Source of the DNA: Streptococcus sp. Marseille-Q6470 | GTDB lineage: Bacteria; Bacillota; Bacilli; Lactobacillales; Streptococcaceae | DNA length: 64,000 nucleotides | Reading direction: 5' to 3' | Assembly: GCF_946902905.1 (NCBI RefSeq) | Contig: NZ_OX336385.1 | Span: forward strand, 930,001-994,000 | Shown: piece after piece, positions 49,088 to 58,397 of the stretch | Position numbering within the stretch: the first letter of the stretch is position 1 | Layout: the number at the start of each line of letters is the position of its first letter | The notes under the pieces: generated by a model | What the model was told of the DNA's origin: nothing | Database searches by the model: none | What the model saw: the letters and a program-made list of their open reading frames with translations, nothing else | Made by a program: the position numbers and the translations under genes

Positions 49088-49333
49088 TTATTTCTTTTTA
49101 TTGTTAGCAAGGGCTGCTTTTTGTTGGCGAATGATTTGGTGGTAAACTTGTTGTACCTTAGCTTCGCTTGGTTTTTGACCATTTGCACTCAAAAGAGTAC
49201 GAACTGCTTCTGCATTCAAACGTGGGTTATCCGCAAATTCTTTTTCGATTTGCTTACGTACCAAGTACATTCCTCCAAGTGCTCCACCTAGAAAAGCTAA
49301 AACAATCAATACAATTGCTAAAATAAGGTCCAT
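49088..49333 (-). CDS. YneF family (UPF0154) small membrane protein
   Basis: 81 residues with one N-terminal membrane helix (about 3-25, [19 protein letters not shown]). A conserved cytoplasmic tail follows, with [16 protein letters not shown] and a basic end K-K-K. The family is widespread in Firmicutes with no firmly known role. The 310-base gap upstream is shared with the divergent GH95 fucosidase gene. No link between the two is evident. Confidence 0.88.
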   Translation of the reverse strand: MDLILAIVLIVLAFLGGALGGMYLVRKQIEKEFADNPRLNAEAVRTLLSANGQKPSEAKVQQVYHQIIRQQKAALANNKKK

Positions 49334-49517
49334 AATATTTCTCCTGTTTCTTTTTGAATCTTCTATATTATACCATAAAGTCCCACGCCTGACTAGTTTG
49401 ATTTACGCTTACATAAATGGTAGGTGATTGCTCAGATTTTTTCAGCTCTCATCTTTTTTATTTTAATAGAATTAAAAAAGAACTAAAATTTGGTAAAACA
49501 ACACCGTTTTTCCTAAA
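49334..49517. other. AT-rich divergent intergenic region
   Basis: This is the left part of the gap between the YneF-type gene and the GH95 gene. It contains a weak cre-like stretch near 49400 (ACGCTTACA) and no complete gene. The right part (49518-49643) holds the GH95 promoter, an inverted repeat and a cre site, listed separately. Confidence 0.5.
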
Positions 49518-49592
49518 AAGCCTTGCATTGGATCGATTTATTTGCTATATTAAGATTATACAAAACAAAGGAAACATCTTTCTGCAAGGCTT
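49518..49592 (+). promoter_or_regulatory. GH95 promoter within a 10-bp inverted repeat
   Basis: The promoter is TTGCAT (49523-49528), 17 bases ending TGC, TATATT (49546-49551). Perfect inverted 10-mers AAGCCTTGCA (49518-49527) and TGCAAGGCTT (49583-49592) lie 55 bases apart. The left arm overlaps the -35, and the right arm is followed by ATTTTTTT. Confidence 0.65.
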
Positions 49593-49609
49593 ATTTTTTT
49601 ACCAGAAAA

Positions 49610-49623
49610 TGTATGCGCTTACA
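49610..49623 (+). promoter_or_regulatory. cre site in the GH95 leader
   Basis: TGTATGCGCTTACA, a strong match to the CcpA operator, lies about 10 bases before the AAAGGAG ribosome site and downstream of the promoter. Confidence 0.75.
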
Positions 49624-49643
49624 GAATTGAGAAAGGAGTTTTT

Positions 49644-52600
49644 ATGGAGAAAAGCTATTGGGAAAAATCCTGTAAGTATAGCATCCGAAAATTGACCATT
49701 GGTACTGCTTCTGTTTTACTGGGAGCTGTTTTTCTAGCGACACAGAATGTAGCTGCTGAAAGCCTCGAAGTGAAGGACAATCAAACGAATGTTAGTGAGA
49801 CGACGGTTAAAGTAGATGTCAAAGTAGAGGAACCAAGTCAAGCAAAGACGGAGAATCAGCCAAGCACAGACACTCATCCTTCTACTGAATTAGCTGACAA
49901 AGAGGTAAAACCTGAAAAGGAATTACCTCAAACACATCATCAATCAGAGACTAACGCTGTAGTTGAACCTTCTGAAAATAAGGAGAGTGAAAAGCCAGAA
50001 CTTCCTATGACTAAGCAAGAAAACTATCAACTTCATTACGACCAACCAACTGCTCCTTCTTATGACGGCTGGGAAAAACAAGCCTTGCCTGTCGGAAACG
50101 GTGAAATGGGGGCTAAGGTTTTTGGATTAATCGGTGAAGAAAGAATCCAATACAACGAAAAAACTCTTTGGTCTGGAGGTCCAAAACCGGATAGCACCGA
50201 CTACAACGGAGGAAACTATCAGGACCGCTATAAGGTCTTAGCAGAAATTCGTAAAGCATTGGAAGAAGGAAACCGCCAAAAAGCCAAACAATTAGCTGAG
50301 CGTAACCTCGTAGGACCAAACAATGCTCAGTATGGTCGTTACTTATCTTTTGGTGATATCTTTATGGTCTTTAACAACCAAAAGAAAGGCTTGGAGAATG
50401 TTACCGACTACCATCGTGGCTTAGATATTTCTGAGGCTATCTCGACTACTTCTTATACCCAGGACGGGACAAACTTTAAACGCGAAACCTTCTCTAGCTA
50501 TCCTGACGATGTTACTGTGACCCACTTGAGTAAAAAAGGGGATAAGACCCTTGATTTTACCCTTTGGAATAGCTTGACAGAAGATTTACTTGCGAATGGA
50601 GATTACTCTTGGGAATATTCGAATTATAAACAAGGAGCAGTTACGACTGATTCACATGGTATTTTGCTCAAAGGAACTGTCAAAGACAATGGTCTGAAAT
50701 TTGCTTCCTATCTTGGAATCAAGACGGACGGACAAGTCACTGCTCAAGACGGCTATTTGACCGTCACTGGAGCCAGCTATGCGACCCTTTTACTCAGTGC
50801 CAAGACCAATTTTGCTCAAAATCCAAAAACCAACTATCGCAAGGATATTGACCTAGAAAATACTGTTAAATCTATCGTCGAAGCTGCCAAGGCAAAAGAT
50901 TATGAAACCCTAAAAAATAACCACATCAAGGACTATCAAAGTCTTTTCAACCGTGTTCAACTAAATCTTGGGGGCAACAAATCTAGCCAAACTACCAAAG
51001 AAGCTCTCCATACCTATAACCCAGAAAAAGGACAAAAACTAGAAGAGCTCTTCTTCCAATATGGACGTTACCTCCTTATCAGTTCTTCTCGTGACCGGAC
51101 AGATGCTCTGCCAGCCAACTTACAAGGAGTCTGGAATGCTGTAGACAATCCACCTTGGAACTCCGATTACCACCTCAATGTCAATCTACAGATGAACTAC
51201 TGGCCTGCCTACATGAACAATCTTGCGGAAACGGCTAAGCCAATGATCAATTACATTGATGACATGCGCTACTATGGCCGTATCGCTGCTAAGGAATATG
51301 CAGGGATCGAATCCAAAGAAGGCCAAGAAAACGGATGGCTGGTCCATACTCAGGCAACACCATTTGGCTGGACAACACCAGGTTGGAACTATTATTGGGG
51401 TTGGTCTCCTGCAGCCAATGCTTGGATGATGCAGAACGTCTATGACTACTACAAATTCACCAAGGATGAGACCTATCTCAAAGAAAAGATTTATCCAATG
51501 CTCAAGGAAACAGCCAAGTTCTGGAATTCCTTCTTGCACTACGACAAATCTAGTGACCGCTGGGTATCTTCTCCATCTTACTCACCAGAACATGGAACCA
51601 TCACGATTGGAAACACCTTCGACCAATCTCTGGTTTGGCAGCTATTCCACGACTATATGGAAGCAGCCAATCATCTCAATGTCGACCAAGACTTGGTTAC
51701 CGAAGTGAAAGCTAAATTTGACAAGCTCAAACCACTTCATATCAACCAAGATGGCCGTATCAAGGAATGGTACGAAGAAGACAGTCCTCAATTCACTAAT
51801 GAAGGAATTGAAAACCATCACCGTCACGTTTCTCATCTAGTTGGGCTCTTCCCAGGAACCTTATTTGGCAAAGATCAGCCTGAATATCTGGAAGCAGCAC
51901 GCGTAACCCTAAACCATCGTGGAGATGGTGGTACCGGTTGGTCTAAGGCTAATAAAATCAACCTCTGGGCTCGTCTCCTAGATGGAAATCGTGCCCATCG
52001 TTTGCTGGCAGAACAACTCAGATCCTCAACTCTAGAAAACCTCTGGGATACGCACGCGCCTTTCCAAATTGATGGGAACTTTGGTGCAACCAGCGGTATG
52101 GCAGAAATGCTCCTTCAGTCTCACACCGGCTACATTGCCCCATTACCAGCCCTTCCAGATGCATGGAAAGATGGTCAAGTCTCAGGTCTAGTAGCTCGTG
52201 GTAACTTTGAAGTCAGCATGAAATGGAAAGAAAAGAATCTTGAAACACTATCCTTCCTTTCTAATGTGGGTGGAGACTTAGTCGTAGACTATCCAAATAT
52301 CGAATCTAGCCTTGTCAAGGTTAACGGTAAGGAAGTGCAAGCAAGCCGCATCAAAGACAATCGCATCCAGCTTGCAACTCAAAAGGGCGATGTCATCACC
52401 TTTGAAAACTTCCCTGGTCGTATCACCCGTCTAACCGCACAACGAAAAGATTCAACGACGGCAGAACTCAATTTCAATACAGTTGAAGGGGCGACTCATT
52501 ATGTCATCCATCGGGAAAGTAAAGATGAAACTGGTCAAACTTCTACTGTCCGTGAGTTTACAACAAACCAAACTCGCTTTATCGACCGTTCTATTGATTC

Positions 52601-54860
52601 AAGCCATGCCTATACTTATACCGTTAAGGCTATGCTAGGAGACCGTTCAACACCTGTTTCTGATGTTGCTTCAATTTCCGCCTTTAGTGAGCTCATGGAC
52701 GATCGTGACTCTCGCATTCAGTATGGCGCTGCCTTTGGAGACTGGTCTGACTCAGAACTATTTGGTGGAACCGAAAAATACGCCGATATCTCAAATGGGA
52801 ATTATTCCGATAAGGATGCAACCGCGACAATTCCTTTCAATGGTCCTGGAATTGAAATCTACGGACTCAAATCTTCTCAATTAGGACTTGCTGAGGTTAC
52901 AATCGATGGCAAATCTGTTGGAGAGCTTGATTTCTATACAGCTGGTGCTACTGAAAAGGGCGTCCTAATCGGTCGTTATACAAATCTATCTTCAGGCCCT
53001 CACCTCATGACTATCACTGTTAAGCGTGAACATAAGGGACGTGGAAGTGAACGCTCAAAAATTTCCTTAGACTACTTCAAGGTCTTCCCAGGACAGGGAG
53101 AAACCGTTGAGAAAATAGATGATCGTGATTCTCGTATCCAGTACGGCTCAGCATTTAAAGACTGGACTGATGCGGAACTCTATGCTTCTACAGAGAAATA
53201 TGCAGATATTAATGCAGATGAGAGTCTCGCTTCTGAAGCAACTGCAAGAATTCCATTCTCCGGTACAGGTATCCGTATCTATGGACTGAAAACATCTGCC
53301 CTTGGCAAGGCACTTGTGACACTCGATGGAAAAGAAATGCCAAGCCTTGACTTTTACACTGCCGGAGCTACCGAAAAAGGAGCATTGATTGGAGAATTCA
53401 CTAATTTAGCAGATGGTGACCATGTCCTAACCTTGAAAGTGGACCCAGATTCTCCTGAAGGTCGAAAGAAAATCTCTCTTGATTCATTTGATATTCTAAA
53501 AGCTCCATCAGTATCACTAGATACACCAATCCTCGAACCAATTAAGGCAGAAGATAAAACAGTTACCCTTACTTTACCAACTGGTAATTGGGATGCTGTA
53601 GCTGTGACATTCCCTGGTGTCAAAGACCCTCTCTTACTTAGAAAAGTCGATGACGATCATCTTGTCACTTCTGGTGAGCAAACTGTCCTAACCATCAAGG
53701 ATAAGAAGGTGCAAATCGACATCCCTGAAACTACGGACGGCAAAGCTGGCAATGCAATAGAAGCTTATGCTATCCTAGGAGAAACAAGAAGCAGTACGAT
53801 TGTAACTGTCTTTCCAAAGGGTGAAAATACACCTGCGGAAGAAAAAGTCGTTACAAGTAAGGGTGACGAGCCCGCTCCAGTAGTGACCATCCCTGAATAT
53901 ACTGACCCAATTGGAACTGCAGGGGAACAGGAAGCTCCTATCGTGGATGTCCCTGAATACACTGAGCCTATCGGTACTGCAGGGGAACAGGAAGCTCCTA
54001 TCGTGGATATTCCTGAATACACTGAGCCTATCGGTACTGCGAGCGACCAGGAAGCTCCTATCGTGGATGTCCCTGAATACACTGAGCCTATCGGTACTGC
54101 AGGGGAACAGGAAGCTCCTATCGTAGATATCCCTGAATACACCGGACCTATCGGTACTGCGAGCGACCAAGCGGCTCCTATTGTGGATGTCCCTGAGTAC
54201 ACCGAACCTATCGGTACTGCGAGCGATCAAGCGGCTCCTATTGTGGATGTCCCTGAGTACACTGGACCTATCGGTACTGCGAGCGACCAGGCGGCTCCAA
54301 GCATTTCTCTTCCTGAGTTTAAACTCAAAGCCTTAAAAGACCAGGCTACAGGAGTTAAAGTCATCAGCGGAGAAAATGAGTTAGCTGAAGCAAGCTATCT
54401 TGAAATCCAGAAAGTAGGGAAGCAAGAACTCTTGGGCAAGAGATATGATGCCTACGCGATTCAACTCAAGAATGAGAATGGTCAACTAATCCAAGCAAAA
54501 GGTGCTGTCCTCGTTCGATTACCAATTTCTGGCACAGTCCAAGAATTCTATCGCTTCAGTTCAGAAAAAGACATGAAAGCACAAGATTTCGAGATTCGTG
54601 ATGGCATGCTTGAGTTTCTCACCATTGATTTGACTACTTATGCTATCGTCTACAAGACTGAAACAGAAGTCCAACAACCAAGCTCAAGTCAAATCGAAGA
54701 AGCTAGTCCATTAGCAAATAAAAACCAGCTCAATGGTGAAAATTCTACAAATGACAAACAGCTTCCTGCCACCGGAGAAGAGTCTAGCCCACTCCTCTTC
54801 ATGGCAAGTCTCAGTCTAGCTTTAACTTCTGCCTTCTTGCTAAAAGGTAAAAAAGAGTGA
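49644..54860 (+). CDS. Cell-wall-anchored GH95 alpha-L-fucosidase
   Basis: 1738 residues. The YSIRK signal (K-Y-S-I-R-K-L-T-I-G, cleavage near 40) and an acidic linker come first. The GH95 module spans about 130-930: the N-terminal sandwich (A-L-P-V-G-N-G-E-M-G-A), the (alpha/alpha)6 core with H-L-N-V-N-L-Q-M-N-Y-W (catalytic Asn pair), S-P-E-H-G (likely acid Glu) and Q-I-D-G-N-F-G (Asp). Next are an Fn3-like domain (about 930-1010), two ~125-residue carbohydrate-binding-like repeats starting D-D-R-D-S-R-I-Q-Y-G, seven 20-residue repeats, and L-P-A-T-G-E. GH95 enzymes release alpha-1,2-fucose from mucin, blood-group and milk glycans. The start has AAAGGAG. Confidence 0.93.
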   Translation: MEKSYWEKSCKYSIRKLTIGTASVLLGAVFLATQNVAAESLEVKDNQTNVSETTVKVDVKVEEPSQAKTENQPSTDTHPSTELADKEVKPEKELPQTHHQSETNAVVEPSENKESEKPELPMTKQENYQLHYDQPTAPSYDGWEKQALPVGNGEMGAKVFGLIGEERIQYNEKTLWSGGPKPDSTDYNGGNYQDRYKVLAEIRKALEEGNRQKAKQLAERNLVGPNNAQYGRYLSFGDIFMVFNNQKKGLENVTDYHRGLDISEAISTTSYTQDGTNFKRETFSSYPDDVTVTHLSKKGDKTLDFTLWNSLTEDLLANGDYSWEYSNYKQGAVTTDSHGILLKGTVKDNGLKFASYLGIKTDGQVTAQDGYLTVTGASYATLLLSAKTNFAQNPKTNYRKDIDLENTVKSIVEAAKAKDYETLKNNHIKDYQSLFNRVQLNLGGNKSSQTTKEALHTYNPEKGQKLEELFFQYGRYLLISSSRDRTDALPANLQGVWNAVDNPPWNSDYHLNVNLQMNYWPAYMNNLAETAKPMINYIDDMRYYGRIAAKEYAGIESKEGQENGWLVHTQATPFGWTTPGWNYYWGWSPAANAWMMQNVYDYYKFTKDETYLKEKIYPMLKETAKFWNSFLHYDKSSDRWVSSPSYSPEHGTITIGNTFDQSLVWQLFHDYMEAANHLNVDQDLVTEVKAKFDKLKPLHINQDGRIKEWYEEDSPQFTNEGIENHHRHVSHLVGLFPGTLFGKDQPEYLEAARVTLNHRGDGGTGWSKANKINLWARLLDGNRAHRLLAEQLRSSTLENLWDTHAPFQIDGNFGATSGMAEMLLQSHTGYIAPLPALPDAWKDGQVSGLVARGNFEVSMKWKEKNLETLSFLSNVGGDLVVDYPNIESSLVKVNGKEVQASRIKDNRIQLATQKGDVITFENFPGRITRLTAQRKDSTTAELNFNTVEGATHYVIHRESKDETGQTSTVREFTTNQTRFIDRSIDSSHAYTYTVKAMLGDRSTPVSDVASISAFSELMDDRDSRIQYGAAFGDWSDSELFGGTEKYADISNGNYSDKDATATIPFNGPGIEIYGLKSSQLGLAEVTIDGKSVGELDFYTAGATEKGVLIGRYTNLSSGPHLMTITVKREHKGRGSERSKISLDYFKVFPGQGETVEKIDDRDSRIQYGSAFKDWTDAELYASTEKYADINADESLASEATARIPFSGTGIRIYGLKTSALGKALVTLDGKEMPSLDFYTAGATEKGALIGEFTNLADGDHVLTLKVDPDSPEGRKKISLDSFDILKAPSVSLDTPILEPIKAEDKTVTLTLPTGNWDAVAVTFPGVKDPLLLRKVDDDHLVTSGEQTVLTIKDKKVQIDIPETTDGKAGNAIEAYAILGETRSSTIVTVFPKGENTPAEEKVVTSKGDEPAPVVTIPEYTDPIGTAGEQEAPIVDVPEYTEPIGTAGEQEAPIVDIPEYTEPIGTASDQEAPIVDVPEYTEPIGTAGEQEAPIVDIPEYTGPIGTASDQAAPIVDVPEYTEPIGTASDQAAPIVDVPEYTGPIGTASDQAAPSISLPEFKLKALKDQATGVKVISGENELAEASYLEIQKVGKQELLGKRYDAYAIQLKNENGQLIQAKGAVLVRLPISGTVQEFYRFSSEKDMKAQDFEIRDGMLEFLTIDLTTYAIVYKTETEVQQPSSSQIEEASPLANKNQLNGENSTNDKQLPATGEESSPLLFMASLSLALTSAFLLKGKKE
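53889..54308 (+). repeat. Seven 60-bp tandem repeats in the GH95 stalk
   Basis: Seven exact-period 60-base units encode 20-residue repeats of the form V/I-P-E-Y-T-x-P-I-G-T-A-x-x-Q-x-A-P-I-V-D. Variants are A-G-E-Q-E, A-S-D-Q-E and A-S-D-Q-A. Neighbouring units are nearly identical at DNA level, so the copy number probably changes by slippage or recombination. Confidence 0.95.
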
Positions 54861-54894
54861 TCCCAATAAATCTATAAAGATTTAGATAAATAGA

Positions 54895-54923
54895 AAAAGG
54901 ATGAGTAAATTACTCATCCTTTT
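54895..54923. terminator. Terminator after the GH95 gene
   Basis: AAAAGGATGAGTA, loop AAT, TACTCATCCTTTT. The 13-bp stem can work in both directions and also ends the small minus-strand gene pair. Confidence 0.92.
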
Positions 54924-54941
54924 GATTTCTTTCAGAGTCTT

Positions 54942-55106
54942 TTAAAATAAACTAAAAAGCCAGTTATAAATCCAGTTAAAAATCGAATATAACAAATTTA
55001 AAAGGAATTCATAAAAAAATAAACAAATGTGATACCAAATGAATTCTACAATCGTAATCAGTGGCTTGACTAGGATATAAAATAAAATATCCCAAATAAA
55101 TTTCAT
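54942..55106 (-). CDS. 54-residue hydrophobic aromatic-rich peptide, function unknown
   Basis: The frame M-K-F-I-W-D-I-L-F-Y-I-L-V-K-P-L runs 54 codons to TAA. It is very rich in Ile, Leu, Phe, Trp and Tyr (ending Y-N-W-L-F-S-L-F), with few charges, so it should be membrane-inserted. Its ATG overlaps the TGA of the upstream 66-residue gene (ATGA), and GGAAG precedes it. This coupling supports a real gene despite the small size. I recognise no family. Possibilities are a membrane-active peptide, a small toxin-like protein or a membrane-protein partner; none can be decided from sequence. Confidence 0.65.
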   Translation of the reverse strand: MKFIWDILFYILVKPLITIVEFIWYHICLFFYEFLLNLLYSIFNWIYNWLFSLF

Positions 55107-55303
55107 TTTTTATCTTCCTTTCTAGGAAGTCCCGCAATCCAAGGTAAGGAAGATAGCAATTTATAAGCCGTCAAAAATTTAGCAACCTTTACCACTTCCG
55201 ATTCAGATTCCTTCTTCTCAGTCAGTACTTCCATTCCTTTTACCCAGAGGCATGTCCCAATAATTCTAGCCATTCCTGTAAAAAAATTTGGTTGGTTGTC
55301 CAT
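55103..55303 (-). CDS. 66-residue protein of unknown function, first of a coupled pair
   Basis: M-D-N-Q-P-N-F-F-T-G-M-A-R-I-I-G at the start, a short hydrophobic stretch (about 8-24), a charged middle (E-K-K-E-S-E-S-E) and a second apolar stretch with W-I-A-G-L-P, ending in basic K-E-D-K-K. The ATG has AAGGGAG upstream and a good promoter at 55356-55383. The next gene overlaps by four bases. I do not recognise the family. It lies between the GH95 terminator and the ami operon, so the pair is an independent unit. Confidence 0.7.
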   Translation of the reverse strand: MDNQPNFFTGMARIIGTCLWVKGMEVLTEKKESESEVVKVAKFLTAYKLLSSLPWIAGLPRKEDKK

Positions 55304-55355
55304 GTGATTCTCCCTTGATTACTCCGACTATTACTATTCTATTTTTATTGTATTC

Positions 55356-55383
55356 AGTATATCAAATTCTTATAGATAATCAA
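55356..55383 (-). promoter_or_regulatory. Promoter of the small gene pair
   Basis: On the minus strand: TTGATT (55378-55383), 16 bases, TATACT (55356-55361), about 50 bases before the start. Confidence 0.65.
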
Positions 55384-55457
55384 GCTTTTATCTGTAAAAT
55401 AAAAAAGTTTCATAATCTTACTAGAAAACTTCTAGCTAGATTATAAAACTTTATTGA

Positions 55458-56384
55458 TTATTTCATTTCTTTTTTATAGCGTTCCAATTCTGCTTGGTTA
55501 GCCCAAACGTAATGACCTGGACGAATTTCAACCATAGAAGGTTTATCAGTTTCGTAGTCATGTTGATTAGGATCATAGACTTTCAAAACTTTCTTACGTT
55601 CCAAGATTGGATCTGGAATCGGCACAGCTGATAAAAGTGCTTGTGTGTATGGATGAACTGGATTGTTAAACAATTCTTCAGTTTCAGCCACTTCAACAAT
55701 GACACCCTTATAAATTACCGCGATACGATCAGAGATGAAACGAACTACTGACAAATCGTGGGCGATAAAGAGATAGGTCAAGCCCAATTCTTTTTGAAAT
55801 TTCTTGAGCAAGTTCAAAACTTGGGCACGCACTGAAACGTCCAAGGCTGAAATTGGCTCATCCGCGATCACGAAGTCAGGTTGCATAACCAAGGCACGAG
55901 CAATCCCGATACGTTGACGTTGTCCACCTGAGAACTCATGAGGGTAACGTGTCAAGTGTTCAGCCAAAAGTCCTACTTCACGAATGATGTTTTGAACTTT
56001 TTCTTTTCTTTCTTCTTCGTCTTTAAATAAATGGTGGTTGTAAAGACCTTCAGAGATGATATAGTCAACTGTTGCACGTTCATTCAAACTTGCGGCTGGG
56101 TCTTGGAAAATCATTTGAATGCGACGGATTAATTCCGCTGCTTGTTCACGTGATTTTTTACCATTGATTTTTTGTCCATCAAAGATGATATCCCCTTTGC
56201 TGGTATCATTAAGGCCGATAATGGCACGACCAATTGTTGTCTTACCACTACCAGATTCTCCAACGAGAGAGAATGTTTCACCTTTGTTGATAAAGAAGTT
56301 TGCATTTTTAACGGCTACAAACTTTTTGCTTCCTTCACCGAAGGAAATCTCTAAGTCTTTAACTTCTACTAATTTTTCAGACAT
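55458..56384 (-). CDS. amiF: Oligopeptide ABC transporter ATPase AmiF (OppF)
   Basis: 308 residues. Walker A is G-E-S-G-S-G-K-T-T near residue 45, Q-loop near 98, the signature is S-G-G-Q-R-Q-R near 150 and Walker B is V-I-A-D-E-P near 172. The C-terminal Opp motif P-I-P-D-P is present. It pairs with AmiE to energise peptide import. The start [11 protein letters not shown] at 56384 follows GGAGGAAGG; an in-frame start 23 residues earlier lies inside amiE. Last gene of amiACDEF. Confidence 0.96.
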   Translation of the reverse strand: MSEKLVEVKDLEISFGEGSKKFVAVKNANFFINKGETFSLVGESGSGKTTIGRAIIGLNDTSKGDIIFDGQKINGKKSREQAAELIRRIQMIFQDPAASLNERATVDYIISEGLYNHHLFKDEEERKEKVQNIIREVGLLAEHLTRYPHEFSGGQRQRIGIARALVMQPDFVIADEPISALDVSVRAQVLNLLKKFQKELGLTYLFIAHDLSVVRFISDRIAVIYKGVIVEVAETEELFNNPVHPYTQALLSAVPIPDPILERKKVLKVYDPNQHDYETDKPSMVEIRPGHYVWANQAELERYKKEMK

Positions 56385-56394
56385 TTCCTTCCTC

Positions 56395-57462
56395 CTAGTC
56401 CTCAAGATGAGCAAAGCCCATCTTTTCACGAATCTTATCGTGTAAATCTGCAATTACTGCTGGTTTTGCAACTTTTGGAGCTTGTTCATCAAGCAACCAT
56501 GTTTTAGCCCAGTGAGTATCAGATACTGCAAACTGAGGAGCTTTTTCTTCGAAATCAATCTTCATCGCATAATCTGAACGAAGAGCAAAAGCATCTCCCT
56601 TCAATTCAGTATACAGTGATGGAGGTGTTCCCGGAATTGAATACAATTCTCCTTTATCGTCAGCCAGCTGTGGCAAACTTGATAAGAGGCTCCATGTGTA
56701 TGGGTGACGTGGATCGTAGAAGATTTCTTCAACTGTACCATACTCAACGATTTCACCAGCATACATAACTGCAACTTTATCAGCAATACTTGCTACAACA
56801 CCAAGGTCGTGTGTGATAAAGATCGTTGTAAAGTGGTATTCTTGTTGAAGTGTTTTCAACAAGTCAATAATCTGAGCTTGGATGGTCACATCAAGGGCTG
56901 TTGTTGGTTCATCACAAATCAAAACATCTGGACGACACGCAAGGGCAATCGCAATAACAATACGTTGACGCATTCCTCCAGAATACTGGAATGGATATTC
57001 ATTAAAACGTCTCTCAGCGTCAGGAATACCAACCTTATTCATATAGTCAATCGCCAAGTCTTTGGCTTCTTGAGCTGTTTTCCCTTGGTGTTTTACAATA
57101 ACTTCTGTGATTTGACTTCCGATTGTTTTGATTGGGTCAAGACTGGTCATCGGGTCCTGGAAGATCGTTGCAATCTTCGCACCACGAATTTGCTCCCAAT
57201 CTTTATGAGAAGAAAATTCAGTCAAATCTTGGTCACGGTAAAGAATACTACCGTTCGCAATACGACCATTATCTTCCAACATTCCTGTAAAAGTTTTTGT
57301 TAAAACAGATTTCCCTGAACCAGATTCTCCAACGAGTGCAAGCACTTCGCCCTCAATCAACTCCAGAGATACTCCACGAATAGCTGTCAAAATTTTGTCA
57401 CGAACATCAAATTCCACGACAATATCTTGAGCAGTCAAAATTACATTTTTTTCTTTTGTCAT
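56395..57462 (-). CDS. amiE: Oligopeptide ABC transporter ATPase AmiE (OppD)
   Basis: 355 residues. Walker A is G-E-S-G-S-G-K-S-V near residue 45, the signature is S-G-G-M-R-Q-R near 167 and Walker B is V-L-I-C-D-E-P near 189. The C-terminal half carries the oligo/dipeptide transporter extension (I-P-G-T-P-P-S), but the Cys ligands of iron-sulfur OppD forms are not seen. It works as a heterodimer with AmiF. Eight bases after amiD. Confidence 0.96.
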   Translation of the reverse strand: MTKEKNVILTAQDIVVEFDVRDKILTAIRGVSLELIEGEVLALVGESGSGKSVLTKTFTGMLEDNGRIANGSILYRDQDLTEFSSHKDWEQIRGAKIATIFQDPMTSLDPIKTIGSQITEVIVKHQGKTAQEAKDLAIDYMNKVGIPDAERRFNEYPFQYSGGMRQRIVIAIALACRPDVLICDEPTTALDVTIQAQIIDLLKTLQQEYHFTTIFITHDLGVVASIADKVAVMYAGEIVEYGTVEEIFYDPRHPYTWSLLSSLPQLADDKGELYSIPGTPPSLYTELKGDAFALRSDYAMKIDFEEKAPQFAVSDTHWAKTWLLDEQAPKVAKPAVIADLHDKIREKMGFAHLED

Positions 57463-57470
57463 GTCTACTC

Positions 57471-58397
57471 CTATCTATGTGTACGTGGATCACTAGCATC
57501 CGCTAGGTTTTGACCAACTACGAAAAGTGACAAGGATACCAAGACCAAAGTTGTCAATGGAATCCAGAAGAGGTATGCATTTGTTGTTACGTTCTGTGAA
57601 TAATCTGAAATCAATCGACCTAAACTTGGTACTGTAATAGGCAATCCAAGTCCAAAGAATGATAGGAAGGCTTCATATGAGATAAATGCTGGAAGCATTT
57701 GTGATGTAGTCGTAACAATAACAGATACCAATTGTGGCATGATATTTTTAATGACAATTTTGTATGTTGGAGTTCCGAGTGTGCGTGAAGCAAGGTTGTA
57801 CTCTAAGTCACGGTAACGCATGATTTGGATACGAATTGAGTAGGCAATCCCAATCCAAGTCGTTACACTCATGGCAAAAATCAAATTCCAGAAACCTGCT
57901 CCGATTGAGTATGTTAGGACGATAACAATCAATAAGTGTGGGATGTTGGAAATAACGTTATAAACTTCCATCATGACGCGGTCAACTGATTTTGAAATAC
58001 CCCAGATACCGCCGACAATAACACCAATTACAATATTGATAAAGGTCGCAATAACGGAAATCAAGATAGAGTTACGGGCTCCAAACCAGACACCATCAAA
58101 AAGAGACTTACCATTACTATCTGTACCGAACCAATGTTCCGCATTTGGTTTAATGTAGCGAGCGCTAAAATCATTTACCTTACTTACATCATTGAAGTCG
58201 AAATCAGAAAACATTGGGTAGATGAAACTCATCAAAACGATTGAAATCAAAATACCAAGCATGATGATGGTTGATTTCTTTTTCAAAAATTGTCTAAAAA
58301 CAGAACCCCAATATGAGTAGGCAGGAGCATCAATTGCTTCAGAGGCAAAGTCATCGCGTTTTACAAACTGAAATTTATCATTACTAATTGTAGACAT
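57471..58397 (-). CDS. amiD: Oligopeptide ABC transporter permease AmiD (OppC)
   Basis: 308 residues with six membrane segments. The OppC N-terminal domain ([14 protein letters not shown]) and [10 protein letters not shown] (G-T-D-x-x-G) near 92 are visible. The EAA loop is [11 protein letters not shown] near 198. It forms the channel with AmiC. Its start overlaps the amiC stop by one base. Confidence 0.95.
   Translation of the reverse strand: MSTISNDKFQFVKRDDFASEAIDAPAYSYWGSVFRQFLKKKSTIIMLGILISIVLMSFIYPMFSDFDFNDVSKVNDFSARYIKPNAEHWFGTDSNGKSLFDGVWFGARNSILISVIATFINIVIGVIVGGIWGISKSVDRVMMEVYNVISNIPHLLIVIVLTYSIGAGFWNLIFAMSVTTWIGIAYSIRIQIMRYRDLEYNLASRTLGTPTYKIVIKNIMPQLVSVIVTTTSQMLPAFISYEAFLSFFGLGLPITVPSLGRLISDYSQNVTTNAYLFWIPLTTLVLVSLSLFVVGQNLADASDPRTHR

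Noticed and set aside
49396..49412. Second cre-like sequence near 49400
   Set aside because: Only the CGCTTACA half matches; the left half of the consensus is missing, and it is far from the promoter.
53765..54230. Antisense open frames opposite the GH95 repeats
   Set aside because: Their repetitive Ser/Gly/Ile composition simply mirrors the 60-bp sense repeats.
53889..54308. Repeat array considered as CRISPR
   Set aside because: The repeats are contiguous 60-mers in frame, with no unique spacers and no cas genes nearby.
55405..55457. Terminator after amiF
   Set aside because: A short CTAGAA/TTCTAG dyad exists, but there is no T-run or stable stem to support it.
56704..57303. Long plus-strand open frame opposite amiE
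   Set aside because: It is antisense to a complete, conserved ATPase gene and has no ribosome site or plausible protein features.
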